Source: Candidatus Zhuqueibacterota bacterium 4484_87 (GTDB lineage Bacteria; Zhuqueibacterota; Zhuqueibacteria; Thermofontimicrobiales; Thermofontimicrobiaceae). From it: DNA of 9,376 nt. Under the pieces are notes generated by a model. The model saw only the letters and a list, made by a program, of their open reading frames with translations. It searched no databases and was not told the origin of the DNA. The position numbers were made by a program, and so were the translations under genes. Within the stretch, counting starts at the first letter, position 1, and every line of letters begins with the position of its first letter. The stretch is taken from NCBI GenBank assembly GCA_002085355.1, contig NATN01000237.1, positions 1-9,376 on the forward strand, given 5' to 3'. This document shows, in pieces, positions 6,858-9,376 of the stretch.

Positions 6858-8323
6858 TTTGGGATACCTTTATAGCCGTAACAGCGATAAATATAAAATT
6901 CGCGGAAAACTTTCTCATGATGTTTGATGACAAGAGATTCATCCTCCTTAATTTCCTCAAAATATTTGCGCATTCGGTCGATGGCGCGGTAGCGCTGGGC
7001 ATCGCTGGTGACAAAAATAGCGTCTTTGCCAATCAGTTCGTCAATGTTTGTCCAGAAAGTATATTGCAACCCTTTTTCTTCGATAATTTCTCCGCAATGG
7101 GTCTGCAAATGATTTTTAGTGTAAAAAGTAATTTCGCTGGGAATTTTGTACTCATGCCCGAAAACAAAAGTACCCTCGCCCATTTCTTCCCGCATTTGTT
7201 CAATTCGATGAGATAATTCCTTCCAGCCGGTCCAGGTGTCGCCTTTTCGGATGGGCATGATTGGAAACAAGGGCAGCAAATGCATGAAAATGACGATCAC
7301 CAGCCCCAGTATCAAGCCCGGCGTGAAATATTTTTTGAACCGTAAAGCCCATTTTGTATGATCTGTTTGCACCCAGACTACAGCAGCAATGATCGATGTC
7401 ACGTAAGCCGGCGCCAGCCAGTTGGGTTTGACCAGACTCCGGAAACTGGAAAAAACAAAAATCCCATAAACCGGCAAACTCATCCAGAAAAGCAGGGCAA
7501 ATCGATCGTCCTTTTCCTTGAACGCTTTTTTCCCGGCGACAACCCAGCCGCTGATAATAAAAAAGAACAAATATGGCGTCAACATACCCAATTGGGAACC
7601 GATCAACTGGCCAAAATAATCCAGCCGAAAATGCTTCATTTTGGAAAATCGCCGCGACGACTGAAACATGAACGATGCCCAGTCATGTTGATAATTCCAG
7701 ATAACGACAGGAGAAAAAATGAGCGCAGCAAAAACAAGTGAGAGATAGGGATGAATAGTCGCTAACCAGTGGCGTTGCTTTTTATCGAGCAAAATGTAGA
7801 AGAAAATCCCGGGAACGATGAGTATTGCTGTATATTTACTCAAGAGTCCAAACCCCAGGGCAATTCCGGCGCCGTACCAATATTTAACCTGACCAGTATT
7901 TTTCAATTTCACCATAAAATACACAATCAACGCCCAGAAAAACAGCAAGGGCACATCGGGCGTAATGATTGAAGCGCCGATGGAAAAGAGAACCGTGCAA
8001 TTGATGGCAACAATCGTCAAAAAAGCTATTTTTTCGTCGTGAAAAAGCTCCAGCGTGATTCGATAGAGCAGGATAAGCAAACCCAGCGAAAAAAGAACGC
8101 TCCCCAGCCGAATAAAAAATGGTGCATCCCCGCCAATCGCTGTAAACAACGCAATCGTCCACGCCGCCATGGGCGGATGATCAAAATAGCTCAGCGCCAA
8201 ATGTTTCGCATATTTCCAATAATACGCCTCCTGCGGCACCAGCGGAACAAAATTGATGTAAATGATACGGAAAATTGTGATTGATGAAATGAATAGGATA
8301 ATATTTTTTGTATTTTTTTTCAT
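6854..8323 (-). CDS. GT39/ArnT-like GT-C membrane glycosyltransferase
   Basis: This is a 489-residue polytopic membrane protein of the PMT_2/GT39 (ArnT-like) group, which uses a polyprenyl-phosphate sugar to glycosylate lipid or protein on the outer face of the inner membrane. After the first membrane helix, the loop PQEAYYW (30-36) and SYFDHPPMAAW (45-55) form the family signature. Gln stands where many relatives have the Asp of DEAYYW, while the following Glu is kept. Further marks are TPDVPLLFFW (121-130), GLLSKYTA (159-166) and KPNWLAPAY (299-307). About ten membrane helices are followed by a soluble C-terminal domain (about 360-489). The ATG at 8323 has AAGGTG at 8337-8332. An insertion sequence ends right beside this ribosome site, so the native promoter is displaced. 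Acceptor and sugar are unknown. Confidence 0.88.
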   Translation of the reverse strand: MKKNTKNIILFISSITIFRIIYINFVPLVPQEAYYWKYAKHLALSYFDHPPMAAWTIALFTAIGGDAPFFIRLGSVLFSLGLLILLYRITLELFHDEKIAFLTIVAINCTVLFSIGASIITPDVPLLFFWALIVYFMVKLKNTGQVKYWYGAGIALGFGLLSKYTAILIVPGIFFYILLDKKQRHWLATIHPYLSLVFAALIFSPVVIWNYQHDWASFMFQSSRRFSKMKHFRLDYFGQLIGSQLGMLTPYLFFFIISGWVVAGKKAFKEKDDRFALLFWMSLPVYGIFVFSSFRSLVKPNWLAPAYVTSIIAAVVWVQTDHTKWALRFKKYFTPGLILGLVIVIFMHLLPLFPIMPIRKGDTWTGWKELSHRIEQMREEMGEGTFVFGHEYKIPSEITFYTKNHLQTHCGEIIEEKGLQYTFWTNIDELIGKDAIFVTSDAQRYRAIDRMRKYFEEIKEDESLVIKHHEKVFREFYIYRCYGYKGIPK

Positions 8324-8331
8324 AGAAGTTT

Positions 8332-8337
8332 CACCTT
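8332..8337 (-). promoter_or_regulatory. Shine-Dalgarno of the GT39-like gene, touching the insertion sequence
   Basis: AAGGTG on the minus strand lies 8 nt before the ATG at 8323. Its first two bases fall inside the putative TTA target duplication (8336-8338), and the element itself begins at 8339. The ribosome site has survived the insertion, but everything upstream of it now belongs to the element. Confidence 0.7.
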
Positions 8338-8338
8338 A
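8336..8338. repeat. Putative 3-bp target duplication, left copy (TTA)
   Basis: TTA directly abuts the left inverted end and is matched by TTA at 9342-9344 abutting the right end. Three bases can match by chance in AT-rich DNA, so this is suggestive only. Confidence 0.45.
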
Positions 8339-8360
8339 TATGAATGACCAGTTGAAATTT
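8339..8360 (+). repeat. Left terminal inverted repeat of the insertion sequence
   Basis: It begins TATGAATGACCAGTT and differs from the right repeat at two of 22 positions (8354 and 8358). Its inner end overlaps the first base of the transposase -35 box. Confidence 0.85.
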
Positions 8361-8388
8361 TGAAATATTGGGAAAAATTCCTTATATT
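8360..8388 (+). promoter_or_regulatory. Transposase promoter
   Basis: TTGAAA (8360-8365) and TATATT (8383-8388) are spaced by exactly 17 nt, a near-consensus sigma-70 promoter. Transcription would start near 8395, about 28 nt before the transposase ATG, just inside the left inverted repeat, as is typical for insertion sequences. Confidence 0.65.
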
Positions 8389-8422
8389 TTCTCTTAATGA
8401 ACCCAAAATAAGGAGTTTTCCC

Positions 8423-9328
8423 ATGAAAGTCACTTTCTCCGATACGGATGAACTCTTAATTTGGCTCTATCTGTTCATTGACAGTCTTTTTAAGCAAGGG
8501 GAATTGTCCCTTTACACCACCCGACTATCAAACAATTGTTTCCCTTTTTTTACGGATACAGAACTTTTTACGTGTGCTATCTTTGCTGAATTAATGGGAT
8601 ATCATACGAAAAAAGATGGTTACAAATACATCTGTCGCCATTATCGAGCATGGTTTCCCAAATTACCCAGGTATGAAGTGTATAATAGAAAACTCAATAA
8701 ATTTTATGATGCTTTTGCTTACATTTTTAAACAATTACGAGCCTGCTATGTCCGTTGCTCCGAAGCAAAAGGACAAATTGATACCGCCCCCATCGTGGTT
8801 TGTCGCGCCCAACATTCGGCGAACGCCAAAGCGGCTCACCCCTTTGTTTCTAAAGGATATTGTGCGGCAAAGAAAATGTATTATGTGGGCGCTAAATTGC
8901 AAATTATCGCTCAAAACAGAAACCATGCGTTGCCGATGCCCATTGATTATCATCTCGAGACCGCATCCAAACATGATGTGCAGATTGCAAAACAAACGAT
9001 TTGCACCGCACCCATAGAAAATATGGACATCTATGGCGATAAAGCCTATATCGATAATGAGTTTCAACTAGAATTATTTGAAAATTATCATATCAATTTG
9101 ATGACACCATATAAAAAGAAAAAAGGACAATCGCACTTAATGCTGTTTCAACAAGCTTTTAATACCATCCATGCATCCGCAAGACAGTCAATTGATACGC
9201 TATTTGGATGGATTCAGAATAAAACAAACATACAGGACGCCTCTAAAGTTAGAAGCGTGGAAGGATTGTTCTATTTTATCAATATTAAAATGGTTGCCGC
9301 CTTAATCATGTTGATTTTTAACTTTTAA
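8423..9328 (+). CDS. IS982-type DDE-superfamily transposase
   Basis: This 301-residue transposase would cut and move the element. The RNase-H-fold core shows the first acidic residue in IDTAPIVVC (D120), then SKGYCAAKKMYYVGAKLQ (143-160), SKHD (182-185), and the second in YGDKAY (D206). The third position lies in RQSIDTLFGWIQNKT (254-268), where the family pattern is RxxIExxF; here it is D258 (codon GAT) rather than Glu. The remaining C-terminus (ASKVRSVEGLFYFINIKMVA) fits IS982-like proteins. The ATG at 8423 is chosen because AGGAG lies 7 nt upstream; a longer TTG-initiated version would begin inside the promoter. The frame is intact and full length. The Asp substitution might weaken or abolish activity. 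Confidence 0.88.
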   Translation: MKVTFSDTDELLIWLYLFIDSLFKQGELSLYTTRLSNNCFPFFTDTELFTCAIFAELMGYHTKKDGYKYICRHYRAWFPKLPRYEVYNRKLNKFYDAFAYIFKQLRACYVRCSEAKGQIDTAPIVVCRAQHSANAKAAHPFVSKGYCAAKKMYYVGAKLQIIAQNRNHALPMPIDYHLETASKHDVQIAKQTICTAPIENMDIYGDKAYIDNEFQLELFENYHINLMTPYKKKKGQSHLMLFQQAFNTIHASARQSIDTLFGWIQNKTNIQDASKVRSVEGLFYFINIKMVAALIMLIFNF

Positions 9329-9341
9329 CTGGTCATTCATA
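9320..9341 (-). repeat. Right terminal inverted repeat of the insertion sequence
   Basis: On the minus strand it begins TATGAATGACCAGTT and matches the left end at 20 of 22 positions. The last codons and stop of the transposase gene (stop 9326-9328) lie within it. Confidence 0.85.
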
Positions 9342-9344
9342 TTA
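9342..9344. repeat. Putative 3-bp target duplication, right copy (TTA)
   Basis: TTA follows the right inverted end and equals the TTA before the left end. Beyond it, 9345-9376 is AT-rich flanking DNA with no recognisable gene; before the insertion it would have been the immediate upstream region of the GT39-like gene. Confidence 0.45.
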
Positions 9345-9376
9345 TTACTGTTCCAATTTCTGGTAAAATTATTTAT

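Larger units (their letters stand above)
8339..9341 (+). mobile_element. Complete IS982-type insertion sequence, about 1.0 kb
   Basis: The element is 1003 bp long, carries one transposase gene that fills most of it, and has terminal inverted repeats. The left end at 8339-8360 and the right end at 9320-9341 match at 20 of 22 positions, both starting TATGAATGACCAGTT. The transposase stop lies inside the right repeat. Size, single frame and transposase sequence fit the IS982 family. IS982 elements usually begin with ACC; here ACC starts 8 bp in from the repeat edge (8347), so the tip may be atypical. The outer 8 bp are clearly inverted between the two ends and not duplicated, so I include them. 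The IS982 assignment is from recognition of the protein, not from a search. Confidence 0.85.

Noticed and set aside
8360..8422. Longer transposase starting from a TTG at 8360
   Set aside because: That start coincides with the -35 box, whereas the ATG at 8423 has AGGAG 7 nt upstream and begins the family-like sequence.
8339..8422. Outward minus-strand promoter in the left end of the insertion sequence driving the GT39-like gene
   Set aside because: TATAAG boxes occur, but none has a -35 box at an acceptable spacing, so I could not support it.

Overview
The window is bacterial and tightly packed, with moderate GC and clear Shine-Dalgarno sequences. Every gene lies on the minus strand except one insertion-sequence transposase. 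The core is an F1Fo ATP synthase operon in the order (AtpI-like)-atpB-atpE-atpF-atpH-atpA-atpG-atpD, read from right to left. The catalytic beta gene runs off the left edge. A moderate-GC Gram-negative, perhaps of the FCB group or a Calditrichota-like lineage, would fit the protein style, but this is only an impression; nothing here fixes the taxon.

Region 1 (1-5550) is the ATP synthase operon: beta (5' part), gamma, alpha, delta, b, c, a, and a small four-helix membrane protein in the position usually held by atpI. Most junctions are short gaps of 5-52 nt, and the AtpI-like/atpB junction is an ATGA overlap. All subunits look intact except subunit a (atpB). It is broken by a frameshift next to its essential arginine, and the spacing of conserved residues there suggests about 7 nt are missing.

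Region 2 (5582-6404) holds a 219-residue protein made of two copies of a NIPSNAP-like, dimeric alpha/beta-barrel-type domain. It sits 31 nt upstream of the AtpI-like gene, so it looks like the first gene of the ATP synthase transcript. The AT-rich 163-nt leader before it carries the likely operon promoter and repeated TGCA-centred motifs.

Region 3 (6405-8323) is a two-gene envelope-glycan module joined by an ATGA overlap: a GT39/ArnT-like GT-C membrane glycosyltransferase followed by a GtrA-family four-helix membrane protein.

Region 4 (8336-9344) is a complete IS982-type insertion sequence of about 1.0 kb, with near-perfect 22-bp inverted ends and a possible 3-bp TTA target duplication. Its left end touches the Shine-Dalgarno sequence of the glycosyltransferase gene, so it has cut that module off from its native upstream region. 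The last 32 bases are flanking DNA with no recognisable gene. I saw no tRNA, rRNA, CRISPR array or convincing intrinsic terminator.
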